64,000 bases of DNA from an uncultured Paracoccaceae bacterium (GCA_947498985.1 CANMMF010000005.1:1-64000), one strand, 5' to 3'. Shown: positions 43,699 to 53,676, counted from the stretch's first letter. Notes: generated from the letters alone by a model not told the origin. A program made the numbers and translations.

Positions 43699-45219
43699 AT
43701 GACACATTTCAAAACCGCGCTGATCACGGCGCTTGTGGGGGCCACCGCGCTCACCGCCAGCCCGGTGATCGCCAAGGATCTGCGCATCGCGCTGCAATCG
43801 GATGCCGACGTTCTGGACCCTGACCAGAGCCGGACATTTGTGGGCCGGATCGTCTATGCCTCGCTCTGCGACAAGCTGGTCGACATTACCCCCGATTTGG
43901 AGATCATCCCGCAGCTTGCCACCTCATGGGAGACCTCGGCCGATGGCACGCAGGTCACCATGCAGCTGCGCGAAGGTGTGGTCTTTCACGACGGCACGCC
44001 CTTCAACGCCGAAGCCGTGGCTGCAAATATCGAGCGTTCCCAGACGCTTGACGAAAGCCGCCGCAAGTCGGAGCTGAAGTCGATCACCGGCACCGAAGTG
44101 ACCGGCGACTACGAAATCGTGCTGACGCTGGGAGCCCCCGATGCCACTCTGATGGCGCAGCTCGCCGACCGCGCGGGTATGATGGTGTCACCCACCGCCG
44201 CCGCCGAGGCGGGTGCGGATTTTGGGCTCAACCCGGTCTGCTCGGGTCCGTTCTCGTTTACCGAGCGGGTGGCGCAGGACAAGATCGTGCTCAGCAAGTT
44301 CGCCGATTACTGGAACGCGGACGAGATCAACTTCGACAGCGTGACCTTCCTGCCGATCCCCGACACCACCGTGCGTCTGGCCAATCTGCAATCGGGCGAT
44401 ATCGACATGCTCGAGCGGCTTGCCGCCACCGATCTGGCGCAGGCCGAAGCCGATGAAAACATCGTTGTCGACCGCGCCGTGAGCCTTGGCTACCAGGGCA
44501 TCACCTTCAACATCGGCAATGGCGAAAAGGGCGACAACCCCTGGGGCAACGACAAACGCCTGCGTCAGGCGCTGAGCTATGCCATCGACCGCGAGGCGCT
44601 CAATCAGGTGGTGTTCGAAGGCGCGTTTGCCGCGGGCAACCAGCCGTTCCCGTCGACCTCGCCGTGGTACAACACCAATTTCCCGGTCGAAGGGCAGGAC
44701 ATAGAAAAGGCCAAGGCGCTGCTGGCGGAGGCGGGCTTTGCCGACGGCATCGACCTTGAAGTGCAGGTGCCCAATTCGACCGTGCCGCTGGCGGTGATGC
44801 AGGTGGTGCAGGCGATGGCGGCGCAGGCCGGTATCAACATCTCGCTGACCTCGAAAGAGTTCGCCACGTTGCTCGCCGACCAGTCCGCAGGCGACTACCA
44901 GGCGAGCCAGATCGGCTGGTCGGGCCGGATCGATCCCGATGGCAACAACCACCAGTTTGTGACGACCGATGGCGGGATCAACGACAGCAAGTTCTCCGAT
45001 CCGAAGATGGACGAGCTGATGGATGCCGCCCGCGTCGGCGCCACCACCGAAGAGCGCAAGGCGCTATACGACGAGGCCATCGAGATCATGCTGGACGAGC
45101 TCAACCGCGTGTTCCTGTACCACGTCACGTGGATCTGGGCCTACAACAACAGCATCAAGGGCTTCACCCCGTATCCCGACGGCATGATCCGTCTGGAAGG
45201 CGTCACCTGGGAGGAGTGA
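43699..45219 (+). CDS. Family 5 extracellular solute-binding protein, first system
   Basis: 506-residue periplasmic dipeptide/opine/nickel-type receptor. Sec signal peptide (MTHFKTALITALVGATAL to about residue 25, SPVIA). Family features: LQSDADVLDPDQSRTF, the hallmark MQLREGVVFHDGTPFNAEAV, and QALSYAIDREALNQVVF. Three bases after the ATPase gene; a hairpin follows. The ligand is not visible; the hydrolases downstream suggest a peptide-like or amide compound. Confidence 0.92.
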   Translation: MTHFKTALITALVGATALTASPVIAKDLRIALQSDADVLDPDQSRTFVGRIVYASLCDKLVDITPDLEIIPQLATSWETSADGTQVTMQLREGVVFHDGTPFNAEAVAANIERSQTLDESRRKSELKSITGTEVTGDYEIVLTLGAPDATLMAQLADRAGMMVSPTAAAEAGADFGLNPVCSGPFSFTERVAQDKIVLSKFADYWNADEINFDSVTFLPIPDTTVRLANLQSGDIDMLERLAATDLAQAEADENIVVDRAVSLGYQGITFNIGNGEKGDNPWGNDKRLRQALSYAIDREALNQVVFEGAFAAGNQPFPSTSPWYNTNFPVEGQDIEKAKALLAEAGFADGIDLEVQVPNSTVPLAVMQVVQAMAAQAGINISLTSKEFATLLADQSAGDYQASQIGWSGRIDPDGNNHQFVTTDGGINDSKFSDPKMDELMDAARVGATTEERKALYDEAIEIMLDELNRVFLYHVTWIWAYNNSIKGFTPYPDGMIRLEGVTWEE

Positions 45220-45228
45220 TCCTCTGAC

Positions 45229-45257
45229 CCCCGCGCCGCCATCCCGGTGGCGCGGGG
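45229..45257 (+). promoter_or_regulatory. GC-rich stem-loop after the first Dpp binding-protein gene
   Basis: Nine-bp perfect stem CCCCGCGCC (45229-45237) with GGCGCGGGG (45249-45257), loop of 11 bases, nine bases after the stop codon and just before the permease gene. No T-run follows, so mRNA stabilisation or attenuation is more likely than full termination. Confidence 0.6.
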
Positions 45258-45278
45258 CCACCGCATCAAGGGGCCGCC

Positions 45279-46223
45279 ATGCTGCGCTTTTTGTTCAGAC
45301 GCATTCTGATCGCCTTGCCGACGATCGTGATCATCTCGATCTTCGTCTTCCTGCTGCAAAAGCTGCTGCCGGGCGATCCGCTGCTGGTACTGGCGGGCGA
45401 AGAGCGCGATCCCGAAGTGCTGGAGTTCCTGCGCGAGAAATACCGCCTGAACGATCCGATCCCTGTGCAATATTTCGCGTGGATCACCAATGCCTTGCAG
45501 GGCGATCTCGGCACGTCCCTGCGCACCGGCCAGCCGGTGACGGAGCTGATGGCCGAAAAGCTGCCGGTGACCATTCAGCTGGCGGTGATGTCGATGATCT
45601 TTGCGCTGGTGATCGGCATCCCGGCGGGCATCCTCTCGGCGGTCAAGAAGGGCACGGCGACCGATTACGTGGCCAATGTGGTCGCGCTTTCGGGCCTCTC
45701 GATCCCGAATTTCTGGCTCGGGATCATGCTGATCCTGCTGGTGTCGGTGAAATGGCAATTGCTGCCCGCCTCGGGCTATGTGCCGCTGAGCGAGGATTTC
45801 GGCCAGTCGATCCGCACCATGCTGATGCCGAGCTTCGTTCTGGGCACGGCGCTGGCGGCAACACTGATGCGGCACACACGGTCGTCGATGCTGAGCGTGC
45901 TCAGCGCCGATTATGTGCGCACCGCCCGCGCCAAGGGCCTCTCGGAACGGGTGGTGGTGCTGAAACACGCGCTGCGCAACGCTTTGACACCGATTGTCAC
46001 ACTGTCCGCGCTGCTGTTCGGAGAGCTGGTGGCCGGCGCGGTGCTGACCGAGCAGATTTTCACCATCCCCGGCTTCGGCAAGCTGGTGGTCGATGCGGTG
46101 TTCAACCGCGACTATGCGGTGGTGCAGGGGATTGTGCTGGTGACGGCGGTGGGGTTCATCTTCATGAACCTGTTTGCCGATGCGATGTATTTTGTGCTCA
46201 ACCCCCGTCTGCGGGAGGCCTGA
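45279..46223 (+). CDS. Dpp-type ABC transporter permease (DppB), first system
   Basis: 314 residues with six expected transmembrane helices. The family start FLFRRILIALPTIVIISIFV and LLPGDPLLVLAGEE, and the coupling-helix EAA-type loop VRTARAKGLSERVVVLKHAL, are clear. The C-terminus VNAMYFVLNPRLREA-like segment is typical of DppB. Two bases... the stop at 46221-46223 is one base before the DppC start. Confidence 0.92.
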   Translation: MLRFLFRRILIALPTIVIISIFVFLLQKLLPGDPLLVLAGEERDPEVLEFLREKYRLNDPIPVQYFAWITNALQGDLGTSLRTGQPVTELMAEKLPVTIQLAVMSMIFALVIGIPAGILSAVKKGTATDYVANVVALSGLSIPNFWLGIMLILLVSVKWQLLPASGYVPLSEDFGQSIRTMLMPSFVLGTALAATLMRHTRSSMLSVLSADYVRTARAKGLSERVVVLKHALRNALTPIVTLSALLFGELVAGAVLTEQIFTIPGFGKLVVDAVFNRDYAVVQGIVLVTAVGFIFMNLFADAMYFVLNPRLREA

Positions 46224-46224
46224 G

Positions 46225-47112
46225 ATGACCGACGCCGCTCCCGCCACGCGCATCACCGCCGACCCGGTGCTGACCGCCAGGCCGGAAAACCGCGTCTGGA
46301 AGAAATTCCGCAGCCACAAATCGGCGCTGTTCGGCGGCTGTCTGGTGGCGTTCTTCGTGCTGATTGCACTGGCCGCGCCGATCCTGCCGATCCCGGATCC
46401 GATGGCGACCGACTGGGGCGCGGTGCGCAAGGCGCCCAGCTGGGATCACTGGATGGGCACCGACGAGATCGGGCGCGACGTGATGTCCCGGATGATCTGG
46501 GGCGCGCAGGCCTCGCTGCTGGCGGGGGTCGTGTCGGTGGGCATCGCAGTGCTGCTGGGCGTGCCTCTGGGCCTCGTCGCGGGCTATTTCGGCGGCTGGA
46601 CCGATGCGGTGATCTCGCGCTGCACCGAGGCGCTGCTCGCGGCTCCGTTTCTCATCCTCGCCATTGCGCTGGCGGCCTTTCTGGGCCCGTCCCTGACCAA
46701 TGCGATGATCGCCATCGGCATCTCGGCGACACCGATCTTCATCCGTCTCACCCGCGGGCAGGTGATCAACATCAAGTCCGAGGATTACGTCGAGAGCGCC
46801 CATGCCATCGGCCTGCCGACGCCGCGCATCCTCAGCCGCTACATCCTGCCGAACGTGCTGCCGCCGATCCTTGTGCAGGCGACGCTGACCATCGCCACCG
46901 CGATCATCGCCGAGGCGTCGCTGTCGTTTCTGGGCCTCGGGCAGCAACCGCCCGCGCCCAGCTGGGGCTCGATGCTGAACACCGCCAAGAATTTCCTCAA
47001 CCAAGCGCCGTGGATGGCGCTCTGGCCGGGCCTGTCGATCTTTTTCGTGGTGCTGGGCTTCAACCTTCTCGGCGACGGGTTGCGCGATGCGCTTGACCCG
47101 CGCGAACATTAA
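46225..47112 (+). CDS. Dpp-type ABC transporter permease (DppC), first system
   Basis: 295 residues. A cytoplasmic N-terminus with RVWKKFRSHKSALFGG, then HWMGTDEIGRDVMSRMIWGA, the DppC signature, and the EAA loop VESAHAIGLPTPRILSRYIL, ending LGDGLRDALDPREH. Start at 46225, just after the DppB stop. The gene is followed at ten bases by the gamma-glutamyltransferase, so transporter and enzymes are in one operon. Confidence 0.92.
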   Translation: MTDAAPATRITADPVLTARPENRVWKKFRSHKSALFGGCLVAFFVLIALAAPILPIPDPMATDWGAVRKAPSWDHWMGTDEIGRDVMSRMIWGAQASLLAGVVSVGIAVLLGVPLGLVAGYFGGWTDAVISRCTEALLAAPFLILAIALAAFLGPSLTNAMIAIGISATPIFIRLTRGQVINIKSEDYVESAHAIGLPTPRILSRYILPNVLPPILVQATLTIATAIIAEASLSFLGLGQQPPAPSWGSMLNTAKNFLNQAPWMALWPGLSIFFVVLGFNLLGDGLRDALDPREH

Positions 47113-47122
47113 GAGGCTGCCG

Positions 47123-48904
47123 ATGTCCGACTTCACCACCCGTCCCGAGATCAGAGGCACCTTCGGCGTCGCGACATCGACGCATTGGATCGCCTCCGCC
47201 GTGGGCATGGCGATCCTCGAAAAGGGCGGCAATGCGTTTGACGCCGCCGTGGCCTGCGCGCTGACCCTGCAGGTGGTGGAGCCGCATCTCAACGGCCCCG
47301 CAGGCGACATGCCCGCGATCTTCCACGTGGCGGAGACCGGCGAGACCCAGGTGCTCTGCGCGCAAGGCGTGGCGCCCGAAGCGGCCACGATTGCCCATTA
47401 CCGCGCCCAGGGTCTGACGCTGGTCCCGGGCTCGGGGCTGCTGGCGACGGTGGTGCCCGGCGCGTTTGACGGCTGGATGCTGATGCTGCGCGATCACGGC
47501 ACAATGTCCCTGCGCGAGGTCATGCAACCGGCCATCGACTACGCCCGCGACGGCCACCCGTTGCTGCCGCGCGTCTCGGACATGATCGACGGGCTGGCAG
47601 AGTATTTCGCGACCGAATGGCCCACATCCGCCGCGGTCTGGACCCCGGATGGCGCCGCGCCCGAGCCGCATGCGCTGTTCCGGAACCCGGCGCTCGCGGA
47701 CACTTATGACCGGCTCGCCGCCTCAAAAGGCGAGACGCGCGAGGCACAGATCGACGAAGCCCGCAGGCAGTGGCGCGAAGGGTTTGTGGCCGAGGCGATC
47801 TTTGACTACCTCAAGGACGCGCATGTGCATGATGTCTCCGAGACCCGGCATTCCGCGGTGCTGGCGCCGTCGGACATGGCCGGCTGGCGCGCCACTTACG
47901 AGGCGCCGCTCAGCTATGAGTATCACGGCTGGACCGTGCACAAGACCCAGGCCTGGGGGCAGGGCCCGGTGATGCTGCAGGCGCTGGCGATCCTCAAGGG
48001 GGTGGATATCGGCGCGATGGATCCCAACGGCGCGGAGTTCGTGCACACCGTGATCGAGGCGATCAAGCTCGCCTATGCCGACCGCGAGGCCTATTACGGC
48101 GATCCGGATTTCTCCGAAGTGCCGATGGAGCATCTGCTGTCGGACGGCTATAACGCCGAGCGCTGCGCGCTGATCGGGAATCTGGCGTCGCAAGAGCAGC
48201 GGCCCGGACGGGTGCCGGGCTTCGAGAGCCAGGCCGACGCCTATCTGGAGCGGAGCCGGCGCGATTTCCGGGTCGGGCAGGTGGCGGCGCAGGAGCCGAC
48301 CATGTCGCATCTCACCGAAAAGCGCGGCGACACGGTGCATCTCGACATCATCGACCGCTGGGGCAACATGGTCGCCTCCACCCCCTCGGGCGGCTGGCTG
48401 CAAAGCTCTCCGGTGATCCCCGGTCTGGGGTTTCCGCTGAATTCCCGCGCGCAGATGTTCTGGCTCGAAGACGGCCTGCCGACATCGCTGGCGCCGGGCC
48501 GCCGTCCGCGCACGACCCTCACCCCCAGCCTTGCGGAAAAGGACGGCGCGCGGCTGGCCTTCGGCACACCCGGCGGCGATCAGCAGGACCAGTGGCAGCT
48601 TGTCTGGTTCCTGCGCTTTGTGCATTTCGGCATGGGACTGCAGGAGTGTATGGACGCGCCGCTCTTTCATTCGATGCATTTCCAGGCCTCGTTCTTCCCG
48701 CGCGAGGCCAAGCCCGGCCAGATGATGATCGAGCCCGATTTCGGCGAGGACACCATCGCAGAGCTGCGCGCCCGTGGTCACGAGGTGACCGTGGCCGAGC
48801 CCTGGACGGTGGGGCGGCTCACCGCCGCGATGCGCGAGGCCGATGGCGGTCTGCGCGCCGCCGCGACGCCGCGGCTGATGCAGGCCTATGCGGTGGGCCG
48901 ATGA
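47123..48904 (+). CDS. Gamma-glutamyltransferase family enzyme, no signal peptide
   Basis: 593-residue Ntn-hydrolase. The nucleophile Thr after self-cleavage is in KRGDTVHLDIIDRWGN (about residue 400); downstream TPSGGWLQSSPVIPGLGF and the RPRTTLTPSLAEKDG segment are typical. It starts STHWIASAVGMAILEKGGNAFD, the usual N-terminus of the mature domain, without a signal peptide, so a cytoplasmic location is inferred. It may hydrolyse gamma-glutamyl bonds of an imported compound. Overlaps the DUF1028 gene. Confidence 0.9.
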   Translation: MSDFTTRPEIRGTFGVATSTHWIASAVGMAILEKGGNAFDAAVACALTLQVVEPHLNGPAGDMPAIFHVAETGETQVLCAQGVAPEAATIAHYRAQGLTLVPGSGLLATVVPGAFDGWMLMLRDHGTMSLREVMQPAIDYARDGHPLLPRVSDMIDGLAEYFATEWPTSAAVWTPDGAAPEPHALFRNPALADTYDRLAASKGETREAQIDEARRQWREGFVAEAIFDYLKDAHVHDVSETRHSAVLAPSDMAGWRATYEAPLSYEYHGWTVHKTQAWGQGPVMLQALAILKGVDIGAMDPNGAEFVHTVIEAIKLAYADREAYYGDPDFSEVPMEHLLSDGYNAERCALIGNLASQEQRPGRVPGFESQADAYLERSRRDFRVGQVAAQEPTMSHLTEKRGDTVHLDIIDRWGNMVASTPSGGWLQSSPVIPGLGFPLNSRAQMFWLEDGLPTSLAPGRRPRTTLTPSLAEKDGARLAFGTPGGDQQDQWQLVWFLRFVHFGMGLQECMDAPLFHSMHFQASFFPREAKPGQMMIEPDFGEDTIAELRARGHEVTVAEPWTVGRLTAAMREADGGLRAAATPRLMQAYAVGR

Positions 48905-49650
48905 CGTTTTCGCTGATCGCCCGTGACGCGGACGGCCAGGTCGGCCTGATTGTCGCCAGCAAGTTCTTTGCCTGCGGGGCGGTGGTGCCGTTTGTGGGCG
49001 CGCAGGTCGCCGTGGCAAGCCAGGCTTTTTGCAACCCGCTCTGGGGCACCGAAGGCCGCGCGCGGCTGGCCGCTGGCGAGGCGGCCGAGGCGGTGCTGGC
49101 CGATCTGGTGGCGCGCGACGAAGGCCGCGCGATCCGGCAGGCGCATATGATGGACGCGCAGGGCGGTTTCGCGGCCCACACCGGCGCCGACTGCATTGAC
49201 TTTGCAGGTCATTTGCAAGGGCAGTGGCATTCCGTGGCGGGCAACATGCTGACCGGGCCGGAGGTTCTGCGCGCCACGTCCGAGGCCTATCTCGCGGGCG
49301 CGGATCTGCCGTTCCCGGCCCGCCTTATCGCGGCGATGCTGGCGGGTGAGGCCGCGGGCGGCGACAAGCGCGGGCGGCAGGCGGCGGGGCTGGTGATCCA
49401 TCGCGGTGAAGACCACGCCTGGCTCGATCTGCGCGCCGACGACCATGCCGATCCGCTGGCCGAGCTGACGCGGCTCTGGGACGTGGCGCAGGAGCGCTAT
49501 GTGCATTTCGCCAAAGGCATGGCGACCCGCTCCGACTTTTCGGGCACAACCGACCGCGCGCCGATCGATGCGGGCATTGCGGACGCGCTGGCGCGGCGCC
49601 GCGCCGAAGGCCGTGCCAGCCGCAGCCAGGCGGTGGAGACCGGCGCGTGA
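48901..49650 (+). CDS. DUF1028 family protein (Ntn-hydrolase-like)
   Basis: 249 residues. DUF1028 proteins have an Ntn-like fold of unproven activity. TFSLIARDADGQVGLIVASK at the N-terminus, VAVASQAFCNPLWGTEG, the GHLQGQWHSVAGNMLTGPEV block and HAWLDLRADDHADPLAELTR are characteristic. It overlaps the gamma-glutamyltransferase by four bases and the regulator gene by four bases, so it belongs to the pathway; a role as an amidohydrolase is plausible. Confidence 0.88.
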   Translation: MTFSLIARDADGQVGLIVASKFFACGAVVPFVGAQVAVASQAFCNPLWGTEGRARLAAGEAAEAVLADLVARDEGRAIRQAHMMDAQGGFAAHTGADCIDFAGHLQGQWHSVAGNMLTGPEVLRATSEAYLAGADLPFPARLIAAMLAGEAAGGDKRGRQAAGLVIHRGEDHAWLDLRADDHADPLAELTRLWDVAQERYVHFAKGMATRSDFSGTTDRAPIDAGIADALARRRAEGRASRSQAVETGA

Positions 49651-50405
49651 GCCTCCTGCACACCAATCCCGGCCCGCTGCGGCAGCGCCTGCTCGAGCTG
49701 ATCAAATCGGGTGAGCTCGACGCCGATGGCAAGCTGCCCACCGAACGCGCGCTGGCCGACCGCTTTGGCACCGGGCGGCGGCACGTGCGCCAGGCGCTCG
49801 ATGCGCTGGAGGCCGAAGGGCTGGTCTGGCGGCGGCAGGGCAAGGGCACCTTTGCCGGGCAGCCCACCGACCCGATGGGCGATCTGGCTGCCAAGATCAC
49901 CGGCGAGACCAACGCGCTCGAGGTCATGGAAGCCCGTCTCTGCATCGAGCCGGAACTGGCCGCGCTTTGCGCCAAACGCATGCGCCCCGAAGAGGTCGCG
50001 CGCCTGCGCATGCTGGCGCAGCGCCAGTTCGAGGCGGCGGATGCGCAGGCGGTGGAGCTCTGGGACGGCTCGCTGCACCGGCTCATCGCGCAATGTGCGC
50101 GCAACCGGCCGCTGCTCACCGCTTTTGCGCTGCTCGACAAGATCCGCTCCAACCGCGACTGGGTGGCGATCCGCGCCAAGGGCCGGGACGGCGCGTCGCT
50201 TCAGGTCACCCATAACGAACATCTGGCGATCATCGACGCCATCGATGCCGGTCACCCGGATGCCGCGCGCATGGCCATGCGCGACCATCTGGAGACCCGG
50301 TTCAACGCGCTGCGCGGCGAGCTTGCCAATGCCGCGCGCGAGCGTGGCGAGGTGTTTTTCACCGCCCACCCCGAAACCGATCCACCATCGGAGACCCGAT
50401 CATGA
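49647..50405 (+). CDS. FadR-type GntR-family transcriptional regulator
   Basis: 252 residues. Winged helix at residues about 10-70 (GKLPTERALADRFGTGRRHV, RRQGKGTFAG), then an all-helical FCD ligand domain (about 85-225) with metal-type residues in WDGSLHRLIAQC and HNEHLAIIDAI. GTG start overlapping the DUF1028 stop. Encoded in the middle of the operon it probably controls, a candidate repressor responding to the imported compound. Confidence 0.9.
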   Translation: MSLLHTNPGPLRQRLLELIKSGELDADGKLPTERALADRFGTGRRHVRQALDALEAEGLVWRRQGKGTFAGQPTDPMGDLAAKITGETNALEVMEARLCIEPELAALCAKRMRPEEVARLRMLAQRQFEAADAQAVELWDGSLHRLIAQCARNRPLLTAFALLDKIRSNRDWVAIRAKGRDGASLQVTHNEHLAIIDAIDAGHPDAARMAMRDHLETRFNALRGELANAARERGEVFFTAHPETDPPSETRS

Positions 50406-52051
50406 CCGACACGCTGACCCAAGCCGACATCGCCGCTGCCGAAAAGCTGATGGGCGTGGAGTACACGCCGGACGAACGCGCGCAGATGCTGGACAATCTC
50501 GAAGGTCAGCTGCTGTCGGCCAAGGCGCGCCGCGACATGCCGCTCGACAATGCCACGCCGATGGCCTGCCGCTTTGATCCGCGGCTGCCCGGCTTCGCCA
50601 TGCCCCACGGGCGCGACACGATGCGGCTGAGCGCCCCCGAGGCCGGGACGCCGGGGCCGGACGAGGATATCGCCTTCGCGCCGGTCACAGATCTGGCGCA
50701 TTGGATCGCAACCGGGCAAATCACCGCGCGGCGGCTGACCGAGATTTACCTCGCGCGGATCGAGGCGCTGAACCCCAGGCTTGAATGTTTCGCCACAGTC
50801 ACTCCCGATCTGGCGCTGGCCGAAGCTGACGCCATGGACAGCCTCACCCGCGCCGGTGTCTCCCTCGGCCCGCTGCACGGCATCCCTTACGGGCTCAAGG
50901 ATCTCTTTGATACAAGGGGCATCACCACCGGCTGGGGGGCGGAGCCCTATCGCGACCGCGTGCCGGGCAGCGACGCCACGGTCACCCGGAAGATGCGCGC
51001 GGCGGGCGCGGTGCTCTTGGGCAAGACGACACTTGGCGCGCTGGCTTACAATGATCTCTGGTACGGTGGCTGGACGCGCAATCCGTTCAATCTCAACGAA
51101 GGCTCCAGCGGCTCTTCCGCGGGCTCCGCGTCCGCCACTGCCGCGGGGCTCTGCGGCTTTGCCATCGGCACCGAAACGCTGGGCTCCATCACCTCGCCCT
51201 CGCAGCGCTGCGGCACCACCGGGCTGCGCCCCACCTTCGGACGTGTGAGCCGCGCCGGGGCGATGGCGCTCTGCTGGTCGCTCGACAAGGTCGGGCCGAT
51301 CTGCCGCTCGGTCGAGGATACCGGGATCGTGCTGGCCGCGCTCAATGGCGGGGACCTTGCGGACAGAGGCTCGATCGACGCGCCCTTCGCGTTCGACGCC
51401 ACGGCAGGGATCGACGGCATGGTGCTGGGCTACCTGCCGGAAGCGTTCGAGGAGGGGGCCACGGAGGTGGACCACGCCGCGCTGGCCGCCGCGAAGGACC
51501 TGGGCATCGAGATGCGCGAGGTCTCGCTCGAGGATCTGCCCTACGACGCGCTGATGAACGTGGTCTATGCCGAAGCGGCCGCGGCCTTCGAAGAGCTCAC
51601 GCTCACCGATCAGGACGACAGCCTGCGCTGGCAGGACGACGGCGCCTGGCCCAACACCATGCGCAAGGCGCGGTTCCTCTCGGCGGTCGATCACGTCAAT
51701 CTCGACCGGCTGCGCTACCGGGTGATGGTGGCGCTGGGTGAAATGATGGGACAGGTCGACGCGCTGATCGGCCCGTTCATGACTGGCCCGATGCTGGTGG
51801 CGAGCAACTTCACCGGCCATCCCGGCCTGCATCTGCGCGCAGGTTTTGAGCAAACCGCCACCCGCTCTGCCGCGTCTTTGGGCGCGGGCAAATTGACCAC
51901 CGGCGAAGCGCAGGGAGAGGAGACATTCCGGGTGCCGCAGGGGATATCCTTGTGGGGCCAGCTCTTTGACGAAGGCCCGCTGCTCAATCTCGGCATGGCG
52001 CTGGAAGCCAGGCTCGGCGTGGCGTCCGAGCGCCCGACATTACCGCAATAA
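50402..52051 (+). CDS. Amidase-signature family amidohydrolase
   Basis: 549 residues. Ser-cisSer-Lys triad can be placed: Lys166 in GIPYGLKDLFD, the EGSSGSSAG loop at 233-241 (cis-Ser at 235/236) and Ser262 in TETLGSITSPS. The N-terminal 80 residues are an extra helical part. It cleaves an amide bond in the cytoplasm; GatA is excluded by context. It overlaps the regulator by four bases and precedes the second transporter. Confidence 0.9.
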   Translation: MTDTLTQADIAAAEKLMGVEYTPDERAQMLDNLEGQLLSAKARRDMPLDNATPMACRFDPRLPGFAMPHGRDTMRLSAPEAGTPGPDEDIAFAPVTDLAHWIATGQITARRLTEIYLARIEALNPRLECFATVTPDLALAEADAMDSLTRAGVSLGPLHGIPYGLKDLFDTRGITTGWGAEPYRDRVPGSDATVTRKMRAAGAVLLGKTTLGALAYNDLWYGGWTRNPFNLNEGSSGSSAGSASATAAGLCGFAIGTETLGSITSPSQRCGTTGLRPTFGRVSRAGAMALCWSLDKVGPICRSVEDTGIVLAALNGGDLADRGSIDAPFAFDATAGIDGMVLGYLPEAFEEGATEVDHAALAAAKDLGIEMREVSLEDLPYDALMNVVYAEAAAAFEELTLTDQDDSLRWQDDGAWPNTMRKARFLSAVDHVNLDRLRYRVMVALGEMMGQVDALIGPFMTGPMLVASNFTGHPGLHLRAGFEQTATRSAASLGAGKLTTGEAQGEETFRVPQGISLWGQLFDEGPLLNLGMALEARLGVASERPTLPQ

Positions 52052-52057
52052 CAAAGA

Positions 52058-52075
52058 CCCGGCCAAAAAGCCGGG
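52058..52075 (+). terminator. Short hairpin after the amidase gene
   Basis: Six-bp stem CCCGGC (52058-52063) with GCCGGG (52070-52075), loop of six mostly A, seven bases after the amidase stop. No T-run; possible weak terminator or attenuator between the amidase and the second transporter. Confidence 0.4.
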
Positions 52076-52126
52076 CGTCTCGTAAAGGTCACGCGCAGTT
52101 GTCGCGACAAATCAAGGAGATGAAAG

Positions 52127-53668
52127 ATGAAACGCAGGGAATTTCTCAAGTCCACCACCGCGCTGATGGGCACGGTAGTCCTGACCGGCGTGCCAATGGC
52201 CGCGAAGGCCCAGGACCCGGTGAGCGGCGGCACGCTGATCTGGGGTCATTCGGAGACCACGCAGAACCTCGACATGCACCAGACCGGCACCGCCTCGACC
52301 GGGCGTCTGCTGCAGAACGTGCATGAAAGCATCGTCTCGGCGGACAAGGATTTCAACATCATCCCCAACCTCGCCGCGAGCTTTGAACAAAGCGAGGACG
52401 GGCTGGTCTACACCTTCAGCTTGCGCGACGACGTGATGTTCCACGACGGCTCCAGGATGACCTCGGCGGATGTGAAATACAGCTTCGAGCGGGCGATGAA
52501 CCCCGAGACCGGCGCGGTCAATTTCGAGGTCTTCAACGCGGTCGAAAGCATCGAGACCCCGGACGATCTGACGGTGATCGTGACGCTGGGCTCGGTCAAC
52601 GCGCCGTTCCTGTCGCGGCTGGCCGAAAACGGCGCGGGTGTGGTGATGCCCGAAGGCTCCGGCGACACACAGGGCGAGATGCCCGTCGGCGCGGGCCCGT
52701 TCAAATTCGTGCGCCGCGAGTTCGGCAACGAGGTGGAGCTTGAGCGCTTTGACGAGTATTTCGGCGGGCCTGCCTATCTCGACAAGGTCATCAGCCGCGA
52801 GATCACCGAGCCCACCGTGCGTCTCACGGGTCTGAGGACCGGCGAGCTGCACATGATCAACGACATCCCGCTCGACCGCTGGTCGGAGTTCGAGGGCAAC
52901 GATGATTTCCAGACCGTCGCCTGGTTCCCGCTCAACTGGGATTTCGTGAATTTCAACCACGATTTCGAACCCTTCAAGGACCCCAGGGTGCGCGAAGCCT
53001 TCGATCTGATGATCGACAAGGAGATCCTGATGCAGGGCGCGCTCTGGGGGCAGGGGCAGACCTCCGCCAGCCCGAGCTTCCCGACCTCGGCGAGCTATAA
53101 CGACATGCTCGAACAGCGCCCCCAGGATTTCGAGAAGGCCAAGGCGCTGTTGCAGGAAGCGGGCTACGGGCCGGGCGATCTCAAGGTCGTGTTCAAGGTC
53201 ACCACCAACTACCCCTACCACGTGGACAGCGCGCAGATCATGCTGGAATGGTTCCGCGCCGGCGGCGTCGACATGACCATCGAGCAGCTGACCTGGTCGG
53301 ACTGGCTCAGCCAGGTCTGGGTCGACAAGGATTTCCAGATCACCATGATGAATTTCTTCACGCTCTGGGAGCCGGATTTCCTTTACTATTCGCTCTATCA
53401 TTCCACCGGCGGCTTCAACTACCGCAAGATCTCGGAACCCGCGCTGGACGAGATGCTGGAGAAGGCCCGCGTGACCGTGGATGTCGCCGAGCGGATGGCG
53501 GTCTACAAGGACGTGCAGCAATATATCAACGAGAACACGCTCGACGTGATCCTGTGGTTCCGCAACGGCACCATCGGCGCGCAGCCGAACGTGATGGGGC
53601 TCGATACGGTGGTGCAGCCCAACGGGTCGGAGATGAACTTTCACAAGGTCTGGCTGAAAGACGCCTGA
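52127..53668 (+). CDS. Family 5 extracellular solute-binding protein, second system (Tat signal)
   Basis: 513 residues. Twin-arginine type signal KRREFLKSTTALMGTVVL, so export folded via Tat is likely, unlike the first system's Sec signal. LIWGHSETTQNLDMHQTGTA, SLRDDVMFHDGSRMTSADVK and the RLTGLRTGELHMINDIPLDR region define the family. CAAGGAG precedes the ATG. First gene of operon SBP-DppB-DppC-DppDF. Ligand unknown, probably amide or peptide-like. Confidence 0.92.
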   Translation: MKRREFLKSTTALMGTVVLTGVPMAAKAQDPVSGGTLIWGHSETTQNLDMHQTGTASTGRLLQNVHESIVSADKDFNIIPNLAASFEQSEDGLVYTFSLRDDVMFHDGSRMTSADVKYSFERAMNPETGAVNFEVFNAVESIETPDDLTVIVTLGSVNAPFLSRLAENGAGVVMPEGSGDTQGEMPVGAGPFKFVRREFGNEVELERFDEYFGGPAYLDKVISREITEPTVRLTGLRTGELHMINDIPLDRWSEFEGNDDFQTVAWFPLNWDFVNFNHDFEPFKDPRVREAFDLMIDKEILMQGALWGQGQTSASPSFPTSASYNDMLEQRPQDFEKAKALLQEAGYGPGDLKVVFKVTTNYPYHVDSAQIMLEWFRAGGVDMTIEQLTWSDWLSQVWVDKDFQITMMNFFTLWEPDFLYYSLYHSTGGFNYRKISEPALDEMLEKARVTVDVAERMAVYKDVQQYINENTLDVILWFRNGTIGAQPNVMGLDTVVQPNGSEMNFHKVWLKDA

Positions 53669-53676
53669 CGCTCTTC

